NCBI GenBank assembly: GCA_033852165.1
Contig: JAWSUZ010000022.1
Coordinates: forward strand, 1-64,000
Source of the DNA: Agarilytica sp033852165
Lineage (GTDB): Bacteria > Pseudomonadota > Gammaproteobacteria > Pseudomonadales > Cellvibrionaceae
DNA length: 64,000 bases
Direction: 5' to 3'
Under the pieces are notes generated by a model. The model was not told the origin of the DNA. It saw nothing but the letters and a program-made list of their open reading frames with translations, and made no database searches. The translations under genes and the position numbers were made by a program. Within the stretch, counting starts at the first letter, position 1; every line of letters begins with the position of its first letter. This document shows, piece by piece, positions 18,801-26,846 of the stretch.

Positions 18801-21464
18801 TATATGTTCGATGGTCTATTGGATAATGATAATGATCAGCTGAATAATTCTCAGGAATTTATCCGTGGCACTTCACCAGACCTAGTCGATTCCGATTTTG
18901 ATGGTGTTTGGGATAATGAAGATGCCTATCCCATGGACCCAACTCGAGGACGTGATACAGACGAAGACGGATTACCGGATGAATGGGAAATATTAAACGG
19001 CTTAGATCCATTCTTCCCCGGAGACGCTCAAGAACTATCCCATGACGCTGATAAGCTCACCGTGTTGCAGGAATATCACGCCGGGACCGATTTCCGCAAT
19101 GAAGACAGCGATGGCGACGGGCGCTTTGATGATATTCGTGTTGGGCCATTCTACCGTTATGACGACATCTATCCTCTAAATCCTGAATATCGATACGACA
19201 GTGATAATGACGGTCTACCTGACGCTTTTGAAGAGCAGTATTTATTTCTGTATTTATATACTCCTCAAGACGCATTCGAAGACTACGATTTCGACGGCCT
19301 GACCAACCTTCAAGAGTTCACCCTAGGAACCGATATCGAAAACCCCGACTCAGACAATGACGGAGTCTTTGATGGCGAAGATCCAGCTCCCCTAAACCCC
19401 GACTACGCCTTCGACAGCGACGGTGATGGCTTACCTGACGCATGGGAAATCGCAAACGGAACAGACCTTAACAGGGCGGACGATTGGCTAGACCTAGACG
19501 GTGACTACCTGACAAGTGCTCAGGAATACCGACGCGGAACCGACGCCACCAACCCCGACACCGACGGTGACTCAGTCCTAGACGGAATGGACCATTACCC
19601 ACTCGACTCGCGCTACACCCGAGACGAAGATCGTGACGGTCTCCCGCTTGAATGGGAAATCCAAAATGGACTTAGTGATGGCGATGTCCTTGACGCAATC
19701 TCAGATCTAGACAACGACGGCGTAACAAACCTAGACGAATACCTAGGCGGAACCGACCCCCAAAATGCATACGACTACCCCGGCGCTCCGGTCACAACGT
19801 TACAAAATGAAGTCGTGATCGGCACGGGTACAGGTAGCGTTGCATCAAACGGGGACAGCTCCTACGTACTCACCAGCAACACGGTGTCCATCGAATACGA
19901 TTCTGACTCCTATTTTGTCTACACGGTTCTACCCATGGACGGCGAAGCCACTGTGCAAATGACGAATATTAATGGCGCTGACTTTACGCGTGCAGGTTTA
20001 ATGATTCGTGATGAACTCACTATGGATTCACCCTATGCCGTTGTCGCGATGACACAAGGCAAAGGAACAGGAATGTTTTGGGTGGAAAATGCCGGTGAAT
20101 CAGAAACTCAGCTAAACGAATGGAATGCGTGGTACGTCACCCAGCCTTATTGGTTGCGCATAGTCCGGTCGGGTAATGAAATTACCGGTTACCGCAGTGA
20201 AGATGCCATCACTTGGGCTGAGATTGAGACGGTCACGGTGGTATTGAGTGGCGATGCTTATATTGGCTTAGGCTTCTATGGCAATAACACTGGCTCGGAT
20301 GCAACGGTTAGCTTTAATAGCTTTTCGTTAACGCTGAATAACCAGGCTCCAGAAGTTACCGTAAGCGGTGGTGTTAATGGTTTGCTTATTGGCGATACGC
20401 TGACTTTGTCTGCTATTGCTTTAGATGAAGAAGACGGCGATCTCACCGAAAGTGTGCAGTGGACTGACGGAACCAATACTGCCATTGGCGAGACTTTTAG
20501 TTTCACGCCGGTGTCTATTGGTGATTATCAGATCTCAGCCAGTGTGACCGACAGCTTCGGCAGTGTTACCGTCGAGACGATTACCGTGAGCGTTGTGACG
20601 GATTTAGGCGTGTTAGATGATGATAGCGATGGACTGAGTAACAACGAAGAACTCGCTCTTGGAACAGACCCTTTAATTGCCGATACGGATGGTGATGGTC
20701 TACTCGATGGAGAAGAAGTTTCAGTTTACGGAAGTGACCCGTTATCAACGGATAGTGATGCTGATGGCCTAGAAGACGGCTATGAAGTTGAGCAAGGTTT
20801 CGATCCAGCCGTTGCGGATAGTGACTCTGATGCCGATGGTGATGGTGTGAGTAATCTTGATGAGTACTTAAGTGGTACTGACCCACTTGATTCTTACGAC
20901 TATCCCGGAGCAGCACAAGCAGCCCTATTGAACGACATCGTTATCGGTGACGGTAATGGGAGTTATGTTGTTGCTGGTGACAGTTACACCTTAACCAGTA
21001 ACACAGTATCCATTGAATACGATCCCGATTCTTATTTTGTTTACGCACCTTTGTCTGTGGACGGAGAAGCCATTGTGCAAATGACGAATATCAATGGCGA
21101 TGCTTTCACTCGCGGCGGCCTAATGATCCGTGACGAACTGACTATGGATTCATCCTACGCGGTTGTTGCGATGACGCAGGGGAAGGGTACAGGCATGTTC
21201 TGGGTTGAAAGTACCGGCGCAGTAGCTTCTGAAATTAATGAATGGAACGCTTGGTACGCAACTCAACCGTACTGGTTACGCTTGGTTCGTTCTGGGGATT
21301 TAGTTACGGGTTACCGCAGCGAAGATGCTATTACCTGGGATGAAATTGGAGCGGTTACCGTTGAATTTAGTGGTGATGCTTATATTGGCTTAGGCTTCTA
21401 TGGCAACAACACCGGTCAGGATGCAACGGTTAGCTTTGATAACTTTAGTTTGATTGCCCCATAA
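12843..21464 (+). CDS. Giant secreted thrombospondin-type-3-like repeat protein
   Basis: A 2873-residue protein. Residues 1-32 are a Sec signal peptide ending AYA. Residues about 36-2310 consist of about 32 units of 65-75 residues, each with DSDxDGLPDxWE, DxDGLTNLxEYxxGT and DSDxDGVxDGxDxxP. These are calcium-binding DxDxDG loops as in thrombospondin type 3 repeats. Units follow a four-type order A-B-C-D repeated eight times, with one A missing. The C-terminus has two near-identical beta-sandwich modules (about 2322-2500 and 2696-2873; ITGYRSEDAITW, DAYIGLGFYGNN). A PKD-like domain (about 2502-2587) and further repeats separate them. No anchor motif is visible. Likely a surface or extracellular adhesin or stalk stabilised by calcium. 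GAGGGA precedes the ATG, and a terminator follows. Confidence 0.85.
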   Translation: MKTTIFSALSRLTLRFSLLLIVTCIVNPSAYAQLLDSDSDGMPDEWEMAFGLNSSDAADAATDLDADGLNNLEEYEAGTNPTNGDSDFDQFLDGVDIAPANPNIAEDSDADGLPDSWEVVNGLDPLFPDDAGYLLHDGDGLTVLEEYLAGTDFQDDDSDNDGVLDGEDVYPLQSAYQYDSDSDGLPDIFELQFFFLDPLYAADAADDFDLDGLTNLQEFTRGLNLENQDSDLDGVPDGEDVEPLNPRYRFDSDNDGLPDAWEIENGLDENTADRWLDLDGDYATNLQEYLQGTLANTPDTDNDNMQDGFDRYPLDPRYTWDSDRDGMPDNWESEYGLNPSDILDGRADSDGDQVTNYQEFILGTSPLNPDSDYDLVPDNEDLFPTDRTKALDSDNDGLYDAWEVINGLDPFFPGDALELSHDGDSLNVLAEYLAGTNFRDEDTDGDGVLDGVDLYPLDSAYQLDSDNDGLPDAFENRYDFLDPSWPYDTHQNFDMDGLSNLEEFQQGLDPSNPDSDFDGVFDGEDVEPGNARYALDDDGDGLPDMWERENGTNDFSADGWLDQDGDGLTNAEEYRIGTLANNPDTDNDGWSDGYDYFPLDSRYWMDQDRDGMPYLWENQHGLSDSDTYDGGLDSDVDQLINSQEFLRGTSPNEPDSDFDGVIDGLDLYPTDRTRALDTDQDGLPDAWEVINGFDPFNPNDAMDTSHDNDTLNVLEEYLAGTNFRDEDSDNDGVLDGLDDYSLNPNYQDNTDTDKDGMPDEFELEIDGLSIVDGFDAYWDFDGDNLSNIEEYQLGTDIWNRDSDFDGWPDDEDVEPTNPKYGLDSDNDGLPDKWEIENGTNIYRFDASLDDDGDLFTNIQEYRAGTFANDPDSDRDGYYDGDDHFPLDPQYGKDSDRDGMPDQWEFDHGLSAYDTYDGSYDGDGDQLSNSQEYLLGTSPYEPDSDFDGVIDGLDLYPADRTRALDSDEDGLPDGWEVINGFDPFYSLDATEYHHDSDTLNVLQEYLAGTDWRNGDTDGDGVFDGEDDYPLNPSLSDDTDADKDGIPDEFEAQFGFLYVGWSGDVYEDYDGDGLTNLQEYQLGTDLINPDTDADGSLDGEDPEPKDPRYAYDSDEDGLPDAWERANGTYVDSPDSRFDDDGDSLTNLEEYRMGTLPNNPDSDFDGVPDGIDHFPRDARYSVDGDRDGIPRQWEEQYGTSDEDTYDGARDDDNDNLINSQEFIRGTSPWLDDTDFDGVLDGNDLYPLDRTRALDSDQDGLPDSWEIINGLDPFYAGDATEYHHDNDSLNVLEEYLAGTDFRDEDSDHDGVPDDADSFPLSAAYQSDFDGDGMPDLFESQIGGLDPSWSGDAYLDFDDDGLTNLEEFELGTHIHNPDSDFDGVRDGDDIEPTNSQYRDDFDGDGLPDAWEDANSHDRYQFDSGRDDDGDLFTSIQEYKAGTSIWLADSDGDGAIDSLDHFPLDSRYTVDGDRDGMPYEWEARYFWDEYSDNDIFNGGMDPDNDQLNNAQEFILGTSPNLPDSDFDGVIDSLDAFPMNAMYQQDSDFDGMPDAYEERYYFLDPYFRDDAANDYDLDRLSNLEEFERGADPRNPNSDGDILYDGDDFDPTDPRYMFDSDNDGLPDSWEIRNGTQVNWPDADEDFDGDYLTNIREYRLGTSAAERDSDQDGVDDSFDHFPLNPLYSRDADRDGIPDEWEQQYGLSDNFIMDGGFDNDNDLLINALEFLRGTSPLLPDTDFDGVMDAEDLYPLDPTRALDTDHDGLPDSWEVKNGLDPYFRNDANELDHDYDQLTVREEYILGTDFRKADTDGDGLRDGEDAFPLDPAYQFDSDFDGMPDAYEIRYGLIPNDIFRSDAYDDLDNDGLTNLQEFELGTLINVSDSDLDGSMDVYDPEPLSAQYILDSDYDGLPDRWENEYGTDMSRADSGMDLDGDLLSNLREYQAGTLPNNPDSDGDGVLDGPDLFPLNPRYSMDNDRDGMPQEWEARYGLRDDYMFDGLLDNDNDQLNNSQEFIRGTSPDLVDSDFDGVWDNEDAYPMDPTRGRDTDEDGLPDEWEILNGLDPFFPGDAQELSHDADKLTVLQEYHAGTDFRNEDSDGDGRFDDIRVGPFYRYDDIYPLNPEYRYDSDNDGLPDAFEEQYLFLYLYTPQDAFEDYDFDGLTNLQEFTLGTDIENPDSDNDGVFDGEDPAPLNPDYAFDSDGDGLPDAWEIANGTDLNRADDWLDLDGDYLTSAQEYRRGTDATNPDTDGDSVLDGMDHYPLDSRYTRDEDRDGLPLEWEIQNGLSDGDVLDAISDLDNDGVTNLDEYLGGTDPQNAYDYPGAPVTTLQNEVVIGTGTGSVASNGDSSYVLTSNTVSIEYDSDSYFVYTVLPMDGEATVQMTNINGADFTRAGLMIRDELTMDSPYAVVAMTQGKGTGMFWVENAGESETQLNEWNAWYVTQPYWLRIVRSGNEITGYRSEDAITWAEIETVTVVLSGDAYIGLGFYGNNTGSDATVSFNSFSLTLNNQAPEVTVSGGVNGLLIGDTLTLSAIALDEEDGDLTESVQWTDGTNTAIGETFSFTPVSIGDYQISASVTDSFGSVTVETITVSVVTDLGVLDDDSDGLSNNEELALGTDPLIADTDGDGLLDGEEVSVYGSDPLSTDSDADGLEDGYEVEQGFDPAVADSDSDADGDGVSNLDEYLSGTDPLDSYDYPGAAQAALLNDIVIGDGNGSYVVAGDSYTLTSNTVSIEYDPDSYFVYAPLSVDGEAIVQMTNINGDAFTRGGLMIRDELTMDSSYAVVAMTQGKGTGMFWVESTGAVASEINEWNAWYATQPYWLRLVRSGDLVTGYRSEDAITWDEIGAVTVEFSGDAYIGLGFYGNNTGQDATVSFDNFSLIAP

Positions 21465-21518
21465 CCCATAAATAAAAACATCAGCCTTCTTTTTAAAAAG
21501 AGGGCGGTTACGTAAATA

Positions 21519-21561
21519 ATGGTGAATAGCGTTTTAAAAAAATGCTATTCGCCATTTTTTT
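21519..21561 (+). terminator. Rho-independent terminator of the giant gene
   Basis: A 12-bp stem ATGGTGAATAGC / GCTATTCGCCAT (one G-T pair) with a 13-nt loop is followed by seven T. It lies 55 bp after the stop codon. The remaining sequence to 21898 contains no gene I can support. Confidence 0.85.
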
Positions 21562-21790
21562 ATCACGGCTTTAGCATCCTGTCTCTCACTTTTCCTTTCA
21601 CTTCTTTAGCCCCTTTTTTTACACCTTCCTTCTTTACGAAAACAAAAAATGACTCCCTTGCCTTCTTGGCGCCCCGTTCACCGTTAACATCACAAGTATT
21701 CAATAAACATCAATTAGCTGTTGATTTGCCCTGTTTGATGGGGTTAACTGCGGGAGCTTCTTAACAAAAAGAGGAGAGGCAAGAACCAGC

Positions 21791-21810
21791 GTTCATGCAC
21801 ATGTGTGAAC
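21791..21810. promoter_or_regulatory. Near-palindrome upstream of the SymE-like gene
   Basis: GTTCA and TGAAC flank a central CACATGTG, about 90 bp before the symE-like start. It could be an operator or part of a structured leader. It does not match the E. coli LexA box that controls symE there. Confidence 0.3.
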
Positions 21811-21898
21811 AATGAAATATAGAAAATAAAATCGCCACCCCTGAGTGCGTCAACACTTCAGAGGTCGCTAACCTAAACAGACTATCAGAGAGTCCATT

Positions 21899-22192
21899 AT
21901 GGCTGAATCATATTCTACGCTAGAGTCCCGTTCGTCCCAAGATAATTTTTACCACACCCGCAAACTCACGGTTCATGAGTCCGTCGTCGTTACCCCGACG
22001 GATGCTGAAGGTGATGGTGATCCTCCTAATGCCTTGACCATAGCCCCCACCATTTTACTGCGTGGCAAATGGTTAAAGGTGATGGGGTTTGCTAAGGGCC
22101 AAAAAGCCACCCTTCATATTGAACCCGGCATACTGCAAATAACCGCTGATTTCCCCGGAGAATGGGACGGAGAGCGGGATAATGACGGTTAG
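21899..22192 (+). CDS. SymE-like type I toxin family protein
   Basis: A 97-residue protein. Residues about 45-85 match the SymE toxin domain (AbrB-like fold): APTILLRGKWLKVMGF followed by GQKATLHIEPGILQIT. The RKLTVHES strand precedes it. E. coli SymE is an SOS-induced protein controlled by the antisense RNA SymR. No antisense gene can be proven from sequence. The N-terminal 20 residues are Ser-rich and variable. It is a single gene between the giant protein and the signalling island. Confidence 0.75.
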   Translation: MAESYSTLESRSSQDNFYHTRKLTVHESVVVTPTDAEGDGDPPNALTIAPTILLRGKWLKVMGFAKGQKATLHIEPGILQITADFPGEWDGERDNDG

Positions 22193-22427
22193 GAGGCGCT
22201 AATGACAGGGATCTAGCGTAGAAAACGTATGTGGCGGCGGGGGAGTGGGTTTACCCGTTGCTACTTTTTTCATTTTCCCTTTATCTGTTCCCTTTTTCGC
22301 AGAGCCTCCATTTTTGCCCTTTTCCTTTTCCGTTTCTTGGCGATGCTAGCGGCTTTGGTTTTGGCCTTGATGTAGGGGCGTGATATCTTGATGGGCCTCA
22401 GATTTGAATTCGCGTTTTACATAAAAA

Positions 22428-23660
22428 TCAAAACAACTCAATCTCCTCATCCGGCGGAGCATCTTTATCTGCCACTTGGGGTATATGCAGTTTGATAATG
22501 TTACGCTCGCTCGTCATGGTCATATTACTTAAAAGGCGAGTGCCAATATCTTCCAAAGTCTGATCATCAATGGAACATGTTTTTTCATCTAATTCGGATC
22601 GAATGCTCAGCCAAAGCACCATCATGCTCGATAAGTTTTCCATATTTTGACGAATTCTGTCTTGAAACTGCATGGCTGTCATTATGGGTTGTACAAGGTC
22701 GTGAATATTTTCATTTGCAGAAAGTCTATTCTGCATTAATGAAATCATTATTCTTGTCGAGTTGCGTTTGTGGGGGTTGTTAAACCCCATCGCTATTTCT
22801 CCTAGATTTGCGAATGCCTCTTTTGTTGTGTCGGTAAAGTCTCCGGCTTTCTCGGCTTTTACTTGAACGGTTTCAACAATCCCCATAATTAAATCGACCG
22901 ATGATGCAGAATCATCGCTGCCCCATTTGAGAACGTTGTTACAAAACTGCTCCATCCGCACTAAAAAATCTTGTTGTGGGTCTTGCGAGTCTAAAGAGCA
23001 AATAAAGTTTTCAACGGTTTCCTCTGGCAATGTCGTGCCAAGTTCTTCTTGGGTTTTTAATACCTGCTGGCAGAATATAGCCCGTAGTTTTTCGGACATT
23101 AATTTGTCGTAAATCGATGTAAGAATAGCGCTAGAGTCATAACCGTCTTTTGCGTAAATTTCCTCAATAAAGTACTGCCAAGCCGTAGTAACGGTCGTGA
23201 GGTTAGAGCTGAGTTGGTCTTCAAATTGCAGGCTGTGAAGAATTGGGATGACATGTCCTTTTATATCCTCGTCGAGAACGACAAGGGATTCCATATCTTT
23301 TTGTAAGTTGCTTAAGCTCAATCGAGACGCAACGAGTTGATCATTGTCTATCTGAGATAATACCTTTTGAGCTTCGTCATTATGCACTTCGTGGTTGTTC
23401 TGAATGAATTCGATAATGTCATCAACGTTTTTATCGATAGATTCCTTATGGGTATCCAACTCCGCATTGTTAAAATAAAGATTGTGGAAGTCATTAAGAG
23501 CATTACTAATATCATCGTTTAAAAAACCTGACGATATATCTAAGATTTGCTGTGTGGCGGATTGAACTGATTTGAGTAGGTCGGCGCTTAAATCGCCAAA
23601 TATTTTAATAAACAGATCGTCATAGTGCTTTTGAATAGCTTTGAGTGAATCTTGGCTCAT
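22428..23660 (-). CDS. CheZ-like helical signalling protein
   Basis: A 410-residue, probably all-helical cytoplasmic protein with two LQFxD motifs: SLQFEDQLSS (Asp148) and AMQFQDRIRQ (Asp334-xxx-Gln338). The second matches the DxxxQ catalytic pattern of CheZ, which dephosphorylates CheY-P. The first lacks the Gln. It is about twice CheZ length, suggesting an internal duplication with one active site. Several receiver proteins lie in the same island and could be substrates. The family assignment rests on motif and context; an alternative is a structural scaffold of a chemosensory complex. Confidence 0.5.
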   Translation of the reverse strand: MSQDSLKAIQKHYDDLFIKIFGDLSADLLKSVQSATQQILDISSGFLNDDISNALNDFHNLYFNNAELDTHKESIDKNVDDIIEFIQNNHEVHNDEAQKVLSQIDNDQLVASRLSLSNLQKDMESLVVLDEDIKGHVIPILHSLQFEDQLSSNLTTVTTAWQYFIEEIYAKDGYDSSAILTSIYDKLMSEKLRAIFCQQVLKTQEELGTTLPEETVENFICSLDSQDPQQDFLVRMEQFCNNVLKWGSDDSASSVDLIMGIVETVQVKAEKAGDFTDTTKEAFANLGEIAMGFNNPHKRNSTRIMISLMQNRLSANENIHDLVQPIMTAMQFQDRIRQNMENLSSMMVLWLSIRSELDEKTCSIDDQTLEDIGTRLLSNMTMTSERNIIKLHIPQVADKDAPPDEEIELF

Positions 23661-24174
23661 ATAAAGCGCACCTAATTGACTTGTTCGATAATGCTATCGT
23701 TTCTTTTGATATGCGTGTCGCGACATTGAATCGTATTTTATTTCCCTATAGAGATTGGCGATATTTCCAGGGTTCTTTTTTAGTCCGCGTCGTTATAACA
23801 CCGGCCAAGAAGCTCTAAAAACAAATGCTTAATGCCCATTTCACATAGGTTTGTTCAAACTAGTGAGCATGCCCATCACTATTTAAAAGTGTAGTCACTT
23901 ATTGATCCGCTGTGATCTTATTCTGTCGAATCGTCACTGCTCATTACTTCTTGTTTTGGCGTGTTTCTATTCTGTAGGGGCTTATGTTATGGACTGACGC
24001 GTGATGTTATTGAAATGTCGTTTGATCTTTCATCTCATATTGTTCTCGTAAATATCAACTTGCTAGGTGAAGGGATGCTCACCATACTAAGGAAGTAATG
24101 AAGGTTGATTTGAAAGAATCAGTTGAAAATGAATTTTCTCGTTTTCTTTAATTTATGACCTGAGGCCAATCACG
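23661..24174. other. Divergent intergenic region
   Basis: About 510 bp of AT-rich DNA between the CheZ-like gene (minus) and a small plus-strand gene. It must hold both promoters. I see no repeat, RNA gene or convincing operator. Confidence 0.4.
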
Positions 24175-24546
24175 ATGCCAGATGAAAGTGAGCCCTATGA
24201 CACCAACGAAGCAGAGATCTTTAGTCGAGGCAGTCTTCAACTGACCTTCGACCTTATTCGAAAGGTTGACCCAAACTTGGCACTGCAAGTACGCAATATC
24301 GTGAGTGGGGAGCCCCTTCCCCGGCTTGAGTCAGGGCTAGACACCAAAAATGCCGACCATTTCAGGGTTGGGCTGAATTCTTTTCAGGTGAGGGCAATAG
24401 TCGAAGGCTTGGTTGCGCAAAGCCGGGCTCCGTCAAACACAATAAAAAATCCAGGTATGGTTGTTGTCGCGACAGCGCTGATTGATGACTGGATGAAGTT
24501 AGCTCATAAAATGATTGCTGAGTTGCCAGAAAGCGAGCGACCGTAA
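24175..24546 (+). CDS. Hypothetical protein in the signalling island
   Basis: A 123-residue soluble acidic protein. No signal peptide, membrane segment or family motif is recognised. It is convergent with the pseudo-kinase gene that ends at 24628. The start is not supported by a strong ribosome site. It could be a small regulator of the neighbouring kinase, but there is no direct evidence. Confidence 0.5.
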   Translation: MPDESEPYDTNEAEIFSRGSLQLTFDLIRKVDPNLALQVRNIVSGEPLPRLESGLDTKNADHFRVGLNSFQVRAIVEGLVAQSRAPSNTIKNPGMVVVATALIDDWMKLAHKMIAELPESERP

Positions 24547-24627
24547 GGGATTCCAAACAACTGTACTTGGTGGTACGAAGATGGCCATTTAAGTCTGACC
24601 GTAGCAAACGCGATTTCAGGATGAACG

Positions 24628-26226
24628 CTAGCTTGGTTCTCGTGCAAGCTGGTCGAGCATGGCCGAGACCTCATATTGCGCATTGAGCCCATGAATTAAC
24701 CGAACGATATCGGTAGGAAGAATGGGATGAGTCAAAAACTCATCTGCCGGATACTCTTCGTGAATCAGAGTGTCATTGGTTATAGGCTGCAGTAGCGCGT
24801 GCTTATCGATCACACTGACCCGAATGACATTTTGATTGACCCGGGGGTTATTGAAGTAGTTAAGGATTTTGCGGGCTTGGCCCGGGTCGCCGATACAGTC
24901 CACTAGAATTAGACCGGTTAGGCTATCCAAGCCAGGTGAGCCTTCCCCCACCTCGTGATAAAAACGTTTGCTGTGCTCAATATATAGCGCGTCAAATTGC
25001 TCCCCCACGGATTCTAAAAACTCAATATTACCAATCAGTAAAATTTGTTTCCGTGCACCATACTGGTCTTTAAATGCTCGTACCACATCGGTTTCTTTTT
25101 TTCCTATAACGAGGTCGAAGGTGTACGTAATAGCGGTTTTCCCAGGGGAGGGGTGTGTGATAACGCGACGCATCCCATATAGACTCATGATGTTTTGAAT
25201 TTTCTTGGCTAATGAGGAGCTATTAGTGCCACTCAGTATTTGAGTTTCTATGCCGCGAATTGCACTGCGATCAACATGATCGGAAGCAAACTCATAATAT
25301 AGTGAGGGGCTTTTACCGGTGGGGTTGATTAAGCCAACAGTAATATACCAGGGGGTATGCTGGGTATGTAATTGCTTTGGCCAGTACTCTAAGCACAGAG
25401 ACAAAAACCGAATGGTTGCGTGAATATCGGTTAGCGTGAACTCGTTGGCATCGGTGATGCTTTTTTCCAGAGCAAGACGGATGGGGAAAGATTTGCCACC
25501 GGCTAGTGTTTCAACAATGCGTTCGATACTGTGGCCATAATTACAAAGCGTATCCATGCTAAACCGTCTTCTCGTCGGTAGCTCGTCTTTTGCTAATAAG
25601 AGTAAAACCTCATCGATCATGCTAATCCCTTCGACCATATTGGCGGTTAATACCTGGGATGAGGGGGAGGTGTTGTCTTGCGTCACCATGACGGCAACAG
25701 AAAAGGTCTGCTCAATTAACCCTCTTAAATCGGAAACCAGGCTTTGGATAATGGACAGGTTGCTCAACTCTCTGCCGGCCTGGCTAGTATGCTCCGAGAC
25801 TTTGATCGACTTCTGGTGGTCATGAGCGCGTCGCAGCTGATCCAGTTCTTGTGCAATTTCGTTAATTTCGAGAGTAAGGGGCGCTAGTTCAGGGCTTTTA
25901 TCGTTTTTATGCGCCTCGTCGATAATGTTCTGCTCGCGAACCTGGATCAGCGTATTGCATAACCTATTAATGGTTCGCTTAATGTGGCAATTTAAGACGC
26001 TTGCAAAGCCGATCAGGCAAACGGAGACTAAGGCAATGGATATGAGCGTTTGTGCCACAATACCCTGTTTAATTGCACCTAAGGCCGTGCTAGAGGTGCC
26101 TTGAGGGAAAGCCGTATGGAAGGTATACAATTGAATGGCTTGAAAAATCAATATCGTGGAAACAACGATTACCAATATAATTGCTGCACCCATCGTTCGA
26201 TTGTAGATAGGAATAAGCGCTTTCAT
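24628..26226 (-). CDS. Membrane protein with degenerate kinase and receiver-like domains
   Basis: A 532-residue protein. Two membrane helices (about 11-33 and 57-80) are followed by a HAMP-like/coiled region to about 140. A region of about 150-380 has the size and rough pattern of a histidine kinase core but no HE-x-x-TP box and no DxGxG motif. The last 130 residues look like a receiver fold. ILLIGN replaces the acidic pocket, LILVDC keeps one Asp, and HPILPTDIV stands where KP is expected. It is probably a pseudo-kinase/pseudo-receiver that acts by protein contacts. It lies 620 bp downstream of the kinase gene of the same strand. Confidence 0.6.
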   Translation of the reverse strand: MKALIPIYNRTMGAAIILVIVVSTILIFQAIQLYTFHTAFPQGTSSTALGAIKQGIVAQTLISIALVSVCLIGFASVLNCHIKRTINRLCNTLIQVREQNIIDEAHKNDKSPELAPLTLEINEIAQELDQLRRAHDHQKSIKVSEHTSQAGRELSNLSIIQSLVSDLRGLIEQTFSVAVMVTQDNTSPSSQVLTANMVEGISMIDEVLLLLAKDELPTRRRFSMDTLCNYGHSIERIVETLAGGKSFPIRLALEKSITDANEFTLTDIHATIRFLSLCLEYWPKQLHTQHTPWYITVGLINPTGKSPSLYYEFASDHVDRSAIRGIETQILSGTNSSSLAKKIQNIMSLYGMRRVITHPSPGKTAITYTFDLVIGKKETDVVRAFKDQYGARKQILLIGNIEFLESVGEQFDALYIEHSKRFYHEVGEGSPGLDSLTGLILVDCIGDPGQARKILNYFNNPRVNQNVIRVSVIDKHALLQPITNDTLIHEEYPADEFLTHPILPTDIVRLIHGLNAQYEVSAMLDQLAREPS

Positions 26227-26846
26227 TGAGCTTCCTGTTCGTTAGCGTGAGTATTGGTTTTTTTAGTGGTGGTTTCGGTATTGTTTGGGTTATTCGTGTT
26301 GCATTGACTATCAGCATCGCATTGAAGGCCTCGATGTTTTAATACATCGAGTATTCGGGGTGTATTGAACATGAATAATGTATTGATGGATACCAAATTT
26401 TCACCCGATTTCTTGCGTTATTTTTCACGTTGATGACCTTTGGCAGCATCTAACATGACGACTCAGTCATGTTGTTATATTGTAGGCGAAAATGGTGATA
26501 TATTCTTGCGACAAAAAGAATTATTTGCTGTCATTATCTGCATTGTTCTAATTTTTTGCATTTTTACACCATAATCGAGTGTTGGTTTTTTATTACAGTC
26601 AAAAAATTGAGAGAAGTAAAAAGGATACGAGCAAGAGATTAAACGTGATGATAATACCTTGTATTTGTTAAGCGAGTATTAAAGCCGGGTAAAGAAGGGG
26701 GGGGGGGAGAGGTTACTGCAATTGTAAGGTTCAATAGGGGCGTCAATCGCAGTTACAAACAATATTCCGGTTTTCGCTGCCAACCTTCGGTTGACTATCC
26801 TCTTTATGTAGCACGCTGCTAGTTACTCAGGTTGCACTCGATTAAT
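26227..26846. other. Intergenic region with a G11 tract
   Basis: A run of eleven G lies at 26697-26707, about 470 bp upstream of the pseudo-kinase start and 140 bp after the preceding kinase gene. Such tracts can change length by slippage. The rest is AT-rich and contains no gene I can support. Confidence 0.6.

Noticed and set aside
15170..19275. Several minus-strand and out-of-frame plus-strand frames inside the giant gene
   Set aside because: They follow the repeat pattern of the real gene in other frames.
21519..21764. 81-codon frame after the giant gene
   Set aside because: It starts inside the terminator hairpin and has no coding features.
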